The notes below the pieces were generated by a model, which saw only the letters and a program-made list of their open reading frames with translations, did not search any database and was not told where the DNA came from. The position numbers and the translations under genes are program-made. Shown here piece by piece: positions 1 through 12,880 of a stretch of 64,000 bases of DNA. Each line of letters starts with the position of its first letter. Positions within the stretch are counted from its first letter, which is position 1. Source of the stretch: Pelecanus crispus (lineage: Eukaryota; Chordata; Aves; Pelecaniformes; Pelecanidae); the NCBI RefSeq assembly GCF_030463565.1, contig NC_134654.1, forward strand, positions 16,012,202-16,076,201, in the 5' to 3' direction.

Positions 1-2389
1 GTGTGTGCAAGTCTTGTAGATCTCCTCAGGGTAGGAAGCAGAGAAGGATAGGAACTGAGAGAGAAGCCTGCCTGGCCTCCCTTGAGCTCTGGGAGTGCTA
101 ACGGAGCTCAAAAGGTCTGGAGAAAACCAGAAGCTGTCCCAGGAATAAAGGGCATTCTTTTCTGCAGGCAACCAGAAGCGGCTCCAGTTATCCAGCAATG
201 CCAGCATGGGAGGGAGACCTCTCTGGCAGAGCAATCTGGCAGGCAAAACCCAGGATCTACATAGAAATATGCAATGTACTTTTAACACTGAGCACTATTG
301 GCCCATTGGCCCAAATTCGCTGGGGACGCAGCAGATTTGCTTTCAGCAAGAAGGCTTTAATTCAAGACTGGGTACCTCATTGTAAAAGAAATGCTTTTTC
401 TTGACCAGACATTGCAGACAGGATACAAGAATCAGCAGATGAAAGACCCTGGCCTGCTATGCAGAGGTCAGAGCAGATGATTCCTTCTGTTTTTGAAAGC
501 CAGTAAATGGTTCTGCAGAAAATTAACATGTGAATGAAAAAGTGACTCATGAGAATAAGACATGTTAACTTTTGTAATCTTACCTGCAGAGACAGTGTGC
601 TATGTCTGGGGAGAGCAGAGGCTGTAAGACAGAGCTCAGCCTACCCTGGCATCTAAGCTAGAGGAGGGGTGAGGGAAAGCACAGTGTTCGTGAAGGCTCC
701 ATACAACCAAACTGTCCTGATCAGGGGGGTGCACAGATAGGGACTGTGCTGAGATGTCCTCTTCTGATCACCTGGAAATCTCCTGTGGGTCAGCAGAGAC
801 TCAACCCCATGGCTTGAGTGGCCAGTCCACCCTTCTACTCCCCATGGTTTTCTGTGGGTTTCAGGCAGGGAAGTGCTTGCAGTGGCCTGTCCAGCTGGAT
901 GCATGGCCATGTGCCTTCTCCTACCTTCTCATCATAAAGCAACCTGGTCACACAGCAACCAGCTATGGGGTGCAACCACTTTGGATTTGCCCTCTTCCCT
1001 ATGTGCACTGCCTGACATGCAAAGCTGTCAGCAACCTCAGGGAAGATGCAGAGGGACATCTGGTATCTTCTCCCCAGCTGGTCTTCACCCACTTCCCACA
1101 GGGTGATTTGTCTGCTGGACCAGTACATGCTGCCCAACAGTATTTCCCTGTCTCTTCTGGGGATAAAACAGCTGGTCACCCACTGCACCATTACTCTGGA
1201 TTGAGAGCAAATAGTGGGACCCATTTCCAGGACAGGAGAGTCCTGCTGTGAGCTGGGCAACTCACAAGAGACCTTCCAGCTGTAGGCATCCTCTGAAAAA
1301 TGAGTCACAACTGCTTGCTCAAATGTTTTGTCAATGAAATGTGGTAATTTTTTTTACATCAAAATCACAATTTCAAAAGGAAATGTACATTTCCTACAAC
1401 AAAACAATAAAAGGAAATTGGGTTTCCAGTGAAATCTGAACAACCCCAAAGTAATTACAGAGTTTCTCATTTTAGCTGCCAAACTAAAAATGTTGGGGAA
1501 ATTTGGAGAACCGAAAAAGTTTCAAACTAAATGTCTCAATCTTCAGTTGCCAAAAGAGGAATGATGCCATCTTCATAGTTCTGGATTTTAGACAAGCCTC
1601 ATTTTATTCAAATTAATATATATTCTGACAAGAAACATTTCATGAAAACAACTTTTCTCAGGAACAATTTCCATTTCCCAGTTCTGTGACCCTAAAATGC
1701 ATGCCAAATGTCTCTAAGAGTCAATGTTTTATTTTATCTAACTGAAAAGCAAAATGACAATAAAGTGAATATTTAAAGTGAAGCTCTGTTCTGAAAATAT
1801 ATCTACTTAATGCTAAAAAGATTCAGTTTCACAGAGCTGAAAACAATTATGAACTGAATCAATTGGGAGAAGGAATTTAATCAGAAAAATATGAATGCTA
1901 AGTGGGAATTGTTGAAAAATATTTTACGCGTTACCCCAAAACCACAATCCCACAATTGAGAAAGAAGGCAACATTGGTTAAAAAGAAAGACGACTCTGGC
2001 TTGGCAGGGAAGTGAAGACAACAGTGAAAAATAAGAAAACCATATATAACTTAAGAAAGTGGAAATGGATAATAATGAATGAGAAGCGAGAAACTGTAGA
2101 AAACTGATAAGGGAAGCCAAGAGCTGAGGAACAATGTATGGGCTGCAAACCTGAAGCTAAGGAGAAGCAATTTCTCTCAATATAAAAGGAATAAATATAG
2201 CTCTTCTGAAGTTGTCAGTTGTATTGGTCTATCTCTGGATGGATGCGCTAGAGCAATCAACAGCAATAGAAGAAAGCTAATGTTTTGCTAATGTTTATAG
2301 AAATATTTGGCTGGACCAGATACTGGTAGGGCTGTCAGCCTGGCATCAGCTCTGGGCAGTCACCTCCAAAGGCTGCTATGGCATGCAAT
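1..2389. other. Intergenic, no gene recognised
   Basis: Open frames here (for example 754-1251 on + and 835-1308 on -) overlap each other on opposite strands, match no family I know and show no splice-linked partner. From about 1,310 to 2,300 the sequence becomes AT-rich with many short A and T runs. It may be a decayed ancient transposon, but I see no terminal repeats or coding remnant that would prove it. Confidence 0.6.
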
Positions 2390-3600
2390 AGATAGAGATT
2401 TATGTAAAAGAAATATAATTAATGCTAATTCACATAGACTTATGGAAAATAGAACATGTCAAACTAAGATTCATCTTTTTCCTGAAATTACAAGTTTGAT
2501 TGATAAAAATAATATTGGTGGTGTAATATACTTAGACTTCTGCAAGGCAATTGACTTGGTACTGTATGACATTTTGATTAAGAAACTAGAACAATACACA
2601 ATCAACATGGCACATATTAAATAGATTAAAAGCTGGCTGGGTGATGTGTCTTAGATGCAATCGTAAATGGGAACTCCTCACCCAGCAGGGGTGGAGTTCC
2701 CTAGGGGTCGGTTCTTGGCCCTACGTTATTCAATGTTTTTATCAATGATCTGAAAAAATATTAAATCATCTCTGGTAAAGTTTGCTGATGACACTCAGAT
2801 TGTGAGACCAGCAAAAAGAGAAGAAGCCAGATCACTGCTGCAGAATGGCCTGGGCCGCTGGTTAAACTGGGCACAAGCAGATAGTTAATATAGCCAAATA
2901 TAGTCATACATTTAGGGAACAAGAACGCAGATTATCAGCCACATATACAAGGCAGGGTGCTCTGTCCTGGGAAGCGGTGACTATGAGACTCTGGGGAGTC
3001 TGGTAGAGCTTGAGTTGGCTGTACCTTCCTTGCACTGTGAAGGTGGCCAAAAAGCCACTGCATTCCCTGGACAACAGCCTCCAGGGGCAGTAGAGAAATT
3101 CTACTACCTTGCATTTGTGTGCCTGTGTCCACTCAGCACCTGGTTCTGGTGCTCATTGTTCACCTGGATGTTGAGAGACTGGGAGGAAAGCTGTGAAAAT
3201 GATTAAAGAGAACCAACCTTGCAGTGAGAGACCTCTAGAGATCAATCTACTCTGCTTGCCAAAAAACAGGTGCTGAGATATCTAGATCGCACATATTTCC
3301 CCACAGAAGACTCTCCAGCCTCACAGATAGAGCTTTACTATGATCCAATGTCCAGAAGCTAGAGCTAGGCAAACTGAAACTAGTAATATGGCATAATGCT
3401 TACTGGCATACCAGCAAGGGTATTTAACCACTGGAACAATTCACTGAGACTAATGATGGAATCTCCATCATTAGCAAATGTTACATCATGCTTGGTTGCT
3501 TGCTCTGATTCAAGCAGGAATAAATCTGGGCTCAGATTGTACCTGGTAGCCAGACTAGATAATCACAAAGGTATCTGAAGGCCTCTTGGTCCAAACAATG
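2390..3600 (+). mobile_element. Ancient CR1-type LINE, reverse transcriptase to 3' end, decayed
   Basis: The + strand encodes a broken reverse transcriptase. A frame ending at 2,624 contains VIYLDFCKAID, matching the conserved YLDFSKAFD block of CR1 polymerases. After a stop, around 2,690-2,760, the GSVLGP-LFN-FINDL block can be read, followed by the KFADDT block at about 2,780-2,800. Further on, fragments matching the C-terminal part appear: the PARVFNHWNNSL-like segment near 3,410-3,450 corresponds to the usual NHWN-LP motif before the 3' end. Stops and frameshifts show it is dead. The order and continuity over 1.2 kb suggest one old copy. From memory the sequence resembles turtle and crocodile CR1 more than the young chicken subfamilies, so it probably predates birds; this needs a repeat-library comparison. 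Confidence 0.85.
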
Positions 3601-3980
3601 ATGGAAAGGAACTCTGAAAACTAAACCATCACTTCTCTTGCTGACTCTGCTTGTACTTACAGGCAGGGACTGAGTCTCACTGTTCCCTTTCAGTCATGCC
3701 TCACTGAGAGTAAAAGCTTCAACATGGGCATTTTTCCTGGTGATAACTTTTCTACAAAAAAATCTATGTCCATTTCTTAGACTTGCAGGGATCTCATAGA
3801 GCAAAAGCAGAAGCAACTTCCCTTTCCAAGACCTGCCCTTTAGGACCTCCTTGTCCTGGCAGCCTGTGAGCCATGGGTGTTTTGAACTCAGTGAGACACA
3901 TGGTGCCATGGTAGGCCTGTGTCATTCGCTGTACTCAGGGTTGCTGAACAGGCATCCAACATGAAGGGTCAATTATAGTC

Positions 3981-4142
3981 AATTTTAGAAGGAACAAACA
4001 GTCTGAAATGTGACATGTCGTGAATTTGGGAACAATGAGCACCAGAACCAGGTGCTGAGTAGACACAGGCACACAAATGCAGGGTAGTAGAATTTTAGAA
4101 GGGACAAACAGTCTGAAATGTGACATGTTGTGAATTTGGGAA
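3981..4142. repeat. Inverted CR1-derived insert between 52-bp direct repeats
   Basis: Two 52-bp direct repeats, 3981-4032 and 4091-4142, differ at two positions. Between them lie 58 bp (4033-4090) that are the reverse complement of 3101-3158, inside the CR1 element about 870 bp upstream, again with two mismatches. The match continues a few bases into each direct repeat (about 3 bp on one side, 5 bp on the other), as microhomology. The structure looks like a copied, inverted insertion that duplicated its target. Confidence 0.9.
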
Positions 4143-7100
4143 GGGATGGGCAGCTGGCCAGGTGCACCTTTTACTGATCATTGGGCAGTCCTGGTGACTT
4201 CCTTCCCCTTCTGATATGTCACACCAGGGCATCTGTGGCCACCATCTCACCTTGACTTTTATAGCTCTAATCCTTCTGGTTTTCTTTCATGAATCTCCTT
4301 TTCCATCCTCCTCCAAAGTAATATTTTCCTAATTATTTTCTCCAAAAATAAGGCTTTTATTCTTGACAAAATTTCTTTTCAAATTCTTAGGGGTGTTTTA
4401 TCCCAAATCAACTGAAAACTGGGCTTCCTAAACAAAGATTGGCTCTGTGTACTCCTACTGGAGTTCTAATTTCCCCTAATCCTACATCTGCCTCTTTAGA
4501 TGTCCAAACAGGAACACATCTGACTCATGGTGGTCCAAACCCAGCTACTAACTTGCCATCTGACATCCTCTTCCATCCACTTCCTTCCTTCCTCCCTCCC
4601 TCCCTTTAGCACTGCCACCTTCCCAGATGCTCACATGTGATCTTTGGTTCTTCAGCTGTACCCAACCTAGCTGCTCCTACCTACATCATGTACTGAAGAC
4701 TGACCAGGCTGTGAAGGTTTTTTTGGACCCCAAGCATGGGAAGAGCTGCTGTCATCCATATTTCATGACATGTCAGGAATTTTTCAGCAAAACAGTTTTC
4801 CAGAAACTCTGACCTCTCAAAACTGACAAGGATGGGAGTCATCCTCTTCTGGTGTCAGACTGCTTTGTCACTCTCCACACCTGGGTGAGCAGGTATAGCT
4901 TTTATAGTCAGTGGTGTTTAGGAAGCAAATCATCTTGCACTAAGTAGATGTCTAAAATAGGGCAGATGATCCACTACCTAGAAAAGCCTACTTCTGTGCA
5001 GTGAAACCGTGGCTGGAGACTCCTGGGCTCCCTGCAACAACTCTGCCTGATAAACCCTGAAGTCTTTTCAGTGCCTTGGAGCCAGGAGGACTGTGGCTCT
5101 GCCCAGCAATTGGAAATCTCTGCATCCTGCTCACAATGAAGGCAGCTCCAGGAGGTGGGTAAGGACTGCAGAGCCAGAGCCTACACCTTGTGCAGACCAG
5201 AGCATGGAGATGGTTACAGAAAGAAGCATAACCATGACTACAAATAGCCAAGGGCTTCTTGCTCCATTTCATCAGGGCTTTGTTAACCCTCATGCGCTGC
5301 TGGAAGAAGGTGGCTTGCAGAAAAGCCAGCCCGTGGAGGGGCCATTATCCACACCACTACAACAAGGCAGAGGATGAGAGGAGAAGAACCAGCTCCTGGT
5401 TCACAGCTGTTTGGCCCTTGTCTAGCTTGCATGAGTCCCCTCTTCCCACTGCCCACCTGCCTGCAGCCACAGGGAAGAGGCAGGAAGGAGAAGGGCAGGG
5501 CACTTCTTGCCTTAACAGAGCAGAGGCCAGTCTAACCTGCAGATACAATTGTCGTCATTCCCAAATGGAAAGAGTGGCTTCAGTTTGCTCTGGCTGCCTA
5601 TGTGGCAACATCAAACATGTTTTACAACTGACCTGCAAAGAATGTGTGTCACTGGAGAGGATATGTAGCCCTGGAGAACATAAAACACAGCTGCCTTGTT
5701 TAATAGTTTCTCATACACCAGATCGGAATAACAGGCGAAGATGATCTCAGGGAGATAACTCTACTGAGTGTGTTAGCAGGAACGACTCTGCTACCTTCGC
5801 CAGTGGAAGATTCTTATAAATTCACTCCTCCTGCCATCCTTTTGCAAAGGGTCAGAAGATGTACTGACAATAGCAGCATGCAAATATTTCAGAACTTGGC
5901 CACACGCTGAGCAAACACTCTGGATAGCTTCACAAGTAGATTAAAATGCCAGATCAGCGAGCACTGGTGCACTTTAAATATGCTCACTAATTTATTAAGT
6001 TTATTCTTAGCAAGCTTGCAGACTTCAGAAAGTTAAATTTCTCAGTGACAAATGGCTGGGGAGTTGGGCAGCCAGAGCGTGCATGCTGCAGTTGGATGGC
6101 CCAGGAAAAGGCAGTGCAGGGGAGCAGATACCACCAAGTACACTGTACGGGTGAAAATCCCCAATGAAAAGCCTGCACAGGTTTATTGTCAAGACTGCTG
6201 TACAGCTACAGAGTACAAAACCAGGGCTCTTGGCACATCCTACTGTTCTCCAAAGAGCTGCTGCCTCCCACTCTGGGCTTAGACATCCCTTATCTCTTTC
6301 TCTAGGCCTGGCTGTGTGCTGTGGGTTAACCGTTGTGAGCAACAGTCCTCAGCACACTCTTTATGTCCCGGCTTTAATAAGAGTCCCTCGTCCTCTAGCA
6401 ACACTCCTCTCACAGCAGCAGGTCACCTCCTGCACCCAGGGCTGAGCCAAATGCACCTCCCCTCTTAGGAAACTATCTGCCATGGTCCCAAATGACAACC
6501 CTGTTCCTTTTCCCAGGTGACTTCATTGTGCTGTGCCCAGGACCTCTCCACTCTTCAACACTGTCTGCTCCCTGTACTCAGCCCACGTGAGCCAGAGGAT
6601 TGGACTCAGGAGCCTATCAGTGCCTCATCCAAGTCAAGACTGGTGGGAGGTGTCTGAGATGGGACACAGCAATTACTAGATACTTCTTCAGGCAGCAGTC
6701 ATGGGCCACCGCTGCCCCTCAGCCCTCTGCCTCTGCTGTTCTCCACAGCTCTTCAGACATGGAGCGGGGTCTGGAGTAGCAGAGTTTCCTCAGGAAGAAA
6801 CCAAGGCTGGCACTGCTGCTTGAGATAGATATATATTTTTGGTATCCTTCTTGTTCAAATTGAACTAACGAGTATGGACCCTTCTGAAAGGCTGTGTGTC
6901 CACCTTTCACTATCGCACATCCCTGAAGATGAAGCATGATGGCAGGAGAGAGCTCTGGGACAATGCAGAGCCTTGTGCAGCAACATTGTCCAACCTCTTG
7001 GACCCTGACAGGACCCTGGTGGCCCCACAGCACTGGGTGCCATGTGGACATGGGACAGTCCCTGCCAGGAGGGCCCTGAAACTGCTGCACTGATGGGGGT

Positions 7101-10100
7101 AAAGGAGTTATGCACCTTTCTTCATGTCTGGTTTGATTGCACTGCTAAAGAAAGGAAGAGACTATTTTCTGGCAGGAAAGCACCACAGTGGGATGGGGAT
7201 GCATGCAGCCCTGGGACCCCTGGCTGCTCTGCAGGACTTGACAATGGAGCATGGCAGGACACAGGCCTGGAGCTACCTTATGGAAAAGCCCCAGAGAAAC
7301 AGAGAGAATGCAAAGCAGTGGCACAGGGATGTGTAAGCAACAGCACAAGGGATTTGCCAAGCTCAAATACCACCTAAGGGACCATTCCTGTCATTTGAAC
7401 TCCACTCAGCAGTGAGACTGGAGGGAGCAGCAGGCCTGGCTGCGCTGACAGCAGCTCGGCACTCCACTAGCTATTTGCAACCACTCCTCCCTTTCGCCAG
7501 GCCAGCCACAGAAACACCAGCAAGGGGAAGCCCTTGCGGTGCAGGGACATGTGTACTCATGCAGCAGAGAGGGGCAATCTCTGGGGATGGAGCAGTTTGT
7601 CAGCCTTGAGCCCGGGGACTCCGTACAGCATGCCAGGACGGCTCCTTGGGGTGGTGATGACAGCTGCTGGTGGAGATGCCTACGTGCTGTTTGTTGAGCA
7701 GAAATAAGATGCTGCGAATTTTCCAGGGACAGATCGCAGCAGGGTCCTTTGAGCTGGAACTCGCAGCTATGTGAGGCTGTTTTGCAGCATTTGCCACATC
7801 TCTGGGGAGTTGTTATTCATCATCCCACTTCAGAAAGGAGTCGAGACTCTTCTTCTAACACTGGGAGGGAAAAGACTTTCCCAGGAACATTTCCTGAGCT
7901 GAGAGCAAATCCCACATTGCATTGCAACCCTCCATCAACTGCAAATTCATGTTATTGTTACTTGCTCTGCAAAACGAGCTGTGGGACCCAAGGCAATACG
8001 TGTTGCTGCTGGTAGTTAAACAAACTCCATATGCCCTGTCCAGCAGCTGGCTGGCCGATGTCAAAGCCCTGTGAAATGACCTGCTCTGACAGGCCTTCTC
8101 CTAGTGATCCACTTTGATTTATTGCATTAGCCTGCAGTGCAGATAAGGAACATCACGCACAGACATGTGCTGGGATCTGGATCCACACCCAATTGGGTCC
8201 ATGTGCTCTCTTCAGCTCTTTCATCCCCAGGTCCCTCTGCATTTCAGCAAGTCCTTGTAGGAATGTCTTGAAATGGGCTCCTATGGCAAGATGCTTAGCC
8301 CAATTTCCTGATCATTTGCCCTACCTCACCATCAATTTGGCTTCTAGAAATGCAGGGAAGTTGCAAAACTCAGTTTGGGAGTAACACACCGTAATGTGCT
8401 GTGGGAACAGCATCACCCTGTTGATCACAAACTTGTGAGAGCAGAGAAGCTCCTTTAATAAAGAGTATGCCAGACTGCTGTCCTCAATAGGCCATAGCCA
8501 CTTTGTTTTCTTCCCCTTCCCTGGCTACAGCAGCACATGGGGATGGATTGGCCTTGGGAGGCCTGAAAAATAATGTAAAAGGTAAAACCAGCTCTGCAGT
8601 TAATGGGATTGGGGGGACTACAAGGAGAGAAGAAAGCCCTGGGGACTGGTCCAGGGACACACAGAAGCTAGGCATGAGCTACTGCACTTGGGTGACAGAT
8701 CTGAAGGCTCAGGGACAGCTTTGCTGCAGGACAGCCCCCTGGGCAGTGTGGCTGACATTGTAGGCACACCACTGGGGAAGGTGGGAGAACAAAACCAGAG
8801 TGAGCTGGAGTGAAACGTTGCAGATTTCTGCAGGTCTTGCCTTTCCCCAACCTCCCCCAGGGCAGAGCCACACCAGCTCTCTTCCAGACAACTCTCAGCA
8901 CTCACTGCATGCAGGGCTGGGACAAGGTTGGGCAGTGGCATGGAGGAGACAGGGGATCCTGAGCCCACACTGATGCCAACAGAGAGAGCAGCAATAGCTT
9001 TGCACAAGCTCTAACAGGACAAGAGGGATGTTACAAAGTGAACATTGCAGGAACAAGCCTGACTTAGGCAGGTGTATGGTGAGCTCACAGGTTTGTCCCA
9101 GATATTTACTGGCAATGCAGAATATCAGGCAGACTGGACACCATTCATGCTGCTAACATGCAAAAAGACATGGGCAGGCCTCCCCATTACAGGTCAGAAC
9201 CTACCTGTGGGCTGGATGATGCTCACTGAGATGCACAGTGCCAACAGGAGGTCCCCTCTCCCTCCTGAGCAGAGCCCTTGGGGACAGATGATGAGGAACC
9301 TCCCTGGGCACATGCTCAGCACTAGCAACACTGGTGAGAGTCTGAATGAGGTCAGTGCAGAGCTGTCACAGGTTCTACATCTGCCTTGTGGCTCCCAAAG
9401 AGCAGCTCTTGGCACCCCAAGTTCTCTTGCTGCCTGCACTGTGCAATGTTGGAACAGATCCAGAGAAGAGCAGGAGCTGGTGGGGGCTGGGGTACACCAG
9501 GCTGGACTAGTCTATGGCCAGCACGAGAGATGGGTGGGAAAGCCTACTCATTTTAGCCTGGATTTTATTTTAGTTCACTTAACTCCTTCCCAGCTCTGCA
9601 AAGGCATCTAATGGTCCTCCATCACACATCTGCAGGCCCACTGGGATGCCCCACCGGTTGACACCAGCAATCACGTTGCACAGTGTGCTGGGAGACAGGC
9701 AAACATTCTAGCAAAAACAAGCCACCTGGGAGGTTGCTCTCTGTCTGGTAGGCAGAGCTCCATCTGTAGGGGAGAAACTTTACCCACAGCATGCAGCACA
9801 TTCCAGGTGCAGAGTCCCACTCCATCCCTGCAGGAGAGGCAGCAGACTCCAACCTCAGTGCTCAGAGAGCGGTCACAGCCCCATTCCTTAGGGTGCTCGT
9901 GGCTGTCACACCCTCACAATGAGGTCCAGAGCCAGGAAGTCCCTGGGGACAGCTGATAAGCCTTCTGCATCTGTTCCAACAGTGCCTGTGCAAGTAGGGT
10001 GTATTTTTGGCTTGAGGCTGGGACATAAATCAACATGAGTCAGAAAAGGCAGACGTATGTCCCCTGCCGTGGCGCCTTCTCTAGGACAATGCCAACAGCA

Positions 10101-12804
10101 CTGAGCTGGTAGCTGCTGTGTGCCTGGGACACACGGCACAATGGACATAGGCAGGTTCGAGGTGCAGTGGCCAAAGGATGGTGAAGGTCACTGCACCGGG
10201 TATTCTGGCTTCAGGATCACATGCCAAGCACCAATGTGTGGAAGGGGACAATCCTGAGAGCAAGAATCCCAATGTGCTCTGGGAACCCAAGGAGAAGAGT
10301 GTGCTGGCCAGGAAGCCACATGCACCACACACAGAGCACAGCCTGGAAGATCCAGACAGCATGGTCCCACCTGAAGTTCTCAGAAATTACCTCATAGCTT
10401 AAACTAAATAATTAGCAGCACCAGCTAGCAGGACAGGAAATAACCACAGCAGGTCATGGTGAGGCCACATGCATAAACCCTTAGTCATAAGATCCCACCT
10501 TGGGGCCATGGAGACACCAACACGTAGCTAGAAGTTCCCAAACGAGTATCCTCTGATGGCTGGATGATCCACTGCCATGCATGATGCACCATGTCCACAG
10601 CTACCCCTGCAAGCCAGAAGCCCCCATCTCTTGGCAGCTGGTTGTAGGTGCAGGGCGGGCAGGGTCTGCACTGCCAGACTGTTCCCCTACCCATGCTTGG
10701 ACATGACCACAACTTCTCCCCTTGCCTCCCCTGATTGCATTTCTTGCACCACTGTCTCTGGGACTGAAAACCAGCTCAGGGTTGGCTCAGAAGGAATGAC
10801 AAATATGGAGGGTCCCTCTCCCTGCCTGTCCCATGAAACTAACCTTCCTGGTTGCAGAATGTCCCTGCTTCAAGGCAAGCAGCAGATGAAACAACTCGCC
10901 TGGGAAGCTGGAGGTATAGGTTGAAACCCACTACCACCTACAGTCAAGTGAATGAAAGATGGGCCATCACAGAGATGGGAACAGCCCTGCTTCCAGACTG
11001 CAAGGCTGGCAGTAGGCACATGGAGCTGCAATGACCTGGGAGGGGTGTTTAGGATCACACTCCTGAACATCAGTGGCTATACCACCTTTAGAGCTCATGT
11101 GTGATTTGGGCAATCTCAAAACAGATGTGCTTCTACAGGAGACACAGATTATGGTTGAAGGCTCAGGGTCTGCAGACTTAGCAGGGAAATCTGCTGTCCT
11201 TGGATCATTTCAGCCAAAAAAATGATGAACTTGTCTCCTGTCCCCTTCCAGAAAGGTCCTGCCTGTAACTCACCACAACAGCGCTATTGCAAGTCTCATG
11301 AACAGCAAGGAGCTGGACACCATGACCTGGTGTGCTCTTTTTCCTGTTTCCCAGCTACTAGCTCACTGCTCCTCTCCAGACTTCCCACACAAGGGCTCGA
11401 GGTTGCACACAGTCTCTGTATCGGATGCCTGAATCCAAGGCACCTGCTGTCTTCCAGTCCCAAGGATGGGCACAGGTCCTTCAGGAGAGCCTGGGAAGGA
11501 GGCTGGCAGGAAAGGTAGGCTTTGGGGGAGTTTCTAAAAGACAATCTTTTCTAAAAGACAATCTTGTCTATGTAGTGTCTACCCTCTGGGAGCCAGGAAA
11601 ATGCAGGGAAACACAAGGGCTGACTGCTTTTGTGGGACGTGCAGCTGGCGCTGGAGGAGGCCAGACAGCACCCTGGAGGAGCCAGGGGAAGAGGCAGGCA
11701 GAAGAGCTGATTGCTCAGCACTGGTGCCTCTTACTTCGGCTCCACTGAGTGCAAGGGTCTGTGCTGTATCTCTGAACCATCCTCCAGCAGTGCTGTGCTG
11801 ATGGGCCCACAGGCAAGGGAGGGAAGCCTTGAGCTGGCACCATGAGTGATGTCCCCAGCCATGCACTATAGGACATCACTGAGCTTCCCCAGGATCAGGG
11901 GACCATGTGCAAACTACCTGCACCCAACAGCCAGCCTGTGCTGGAAGGCATACACAACCAGCCTGCTGGGACCTCAAAAGCAGGTAGGGAGGTGACTTAT
12001 AACCCTGTCACAAGTGTGTCACATCTGGCAGAGCAACATCCCGGTGGGTCCCTGCCCTTCAGCTCGGGGAGCTCCATCCTATGTTTGCACCCCTGGTCCA
12101 AGGTATCCCTAACTCATGGGGTCCATGCATACCCTGAATCCAAGAGCAGCGGCTGGATCTCTTCACCATCTAATACCCAGTACATTAACTTATGTCCTCT
12201 CCAATAACAGGCAAGAAGGCCAAGAAATAAAGCAGGTACATTCAGGGAATACTGTGGCAGCAAACACTGTATGAATCACGTCAGGCAGCATCTTCTTCCA
12301 AGATGCGCTTGTCCACCCAGGGAGGGCAGTCCACCTTTGGAGCTCAGCCTTTTGAGCAGGAAACAGGACCTCCACAACAGGGGTGGTGAAGAAGCAGGGT
12401 AACTGCCAGGCAGAATGAAGCTTTGCTTCAGCCATGGCATGTGGAAGAGCCACGCAGTGTCCCCTGGCCTTCATCCCTCCTCCATCCTTAACTTCAGCTG
12501 CTCATTGGCATCAAATGAGCTCCACAGGTCTTGGCACATGGGACTGCTCCTGCCACAACACACAAACCTTCTCTGTTCTTCCAAAATGCCCCTACCTTTA
12601 TGCCAAAGAGATTTAACATGGCCACATGTAAAGTGGAGGGACCCTGGAGAAAAGCAGCAAAGTGACAAGGTTGCAAGAAGAGGCACAGTGAAAACTGATT
12701 GAGTAGAAGCTCTGGATGTGGTACTGTGGCTTGGAAAGCACATATAGCACAGAGAAAGATATCCAGAATTAAGGAGATCATTACTGGTCATTGTGCCTAC
12801 AGAA
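4143..12804. other. Intergenic, no gene recognised
   Basis: No coding exon, RNA gene or long repeat could be supported. It includes a pure pyrimidine tract at about 4,581-4,616 (TTCC then CTCC units) and a perfect 17-bp tandem duplication at about 11,532-11,565 (unit CTAAAAGACAATCTT plus two T-rich bases). Open frames of up to 179 codons (for example 9072-9611) carry no recognisable domain and are overlapped by similar frames on the other strand. Confidence 0.55.
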
Positions 12805-12880
12805 CAGGACGAATGCTGGAAAATGGGAATGGGTTCAGAGAAGAGCTACAAGAATGATTTGCAACCTGGAAAACTGCAGT
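12805..12880 (+). mobile_element. CR1 LINE scrap
   Basis: A short stretch reads like the conserved CR1 segment encoding the VQRRATRMI-type motif: GGTTCAGAGAAGAGCTACAA followed by GAATGATTTGCAACCTGGAA. The flanks fade out within about 100 bp. It is probably an old fragment of the same class as the copy at 2.4-3.6 kb. Confidence 0.6.

Noticed and set aside
754-1308. Overlapping 165- and 157-codon frames on opposite strands
   Set aside because: No recognisable protein in either, and no splice-linked partner or promoter.
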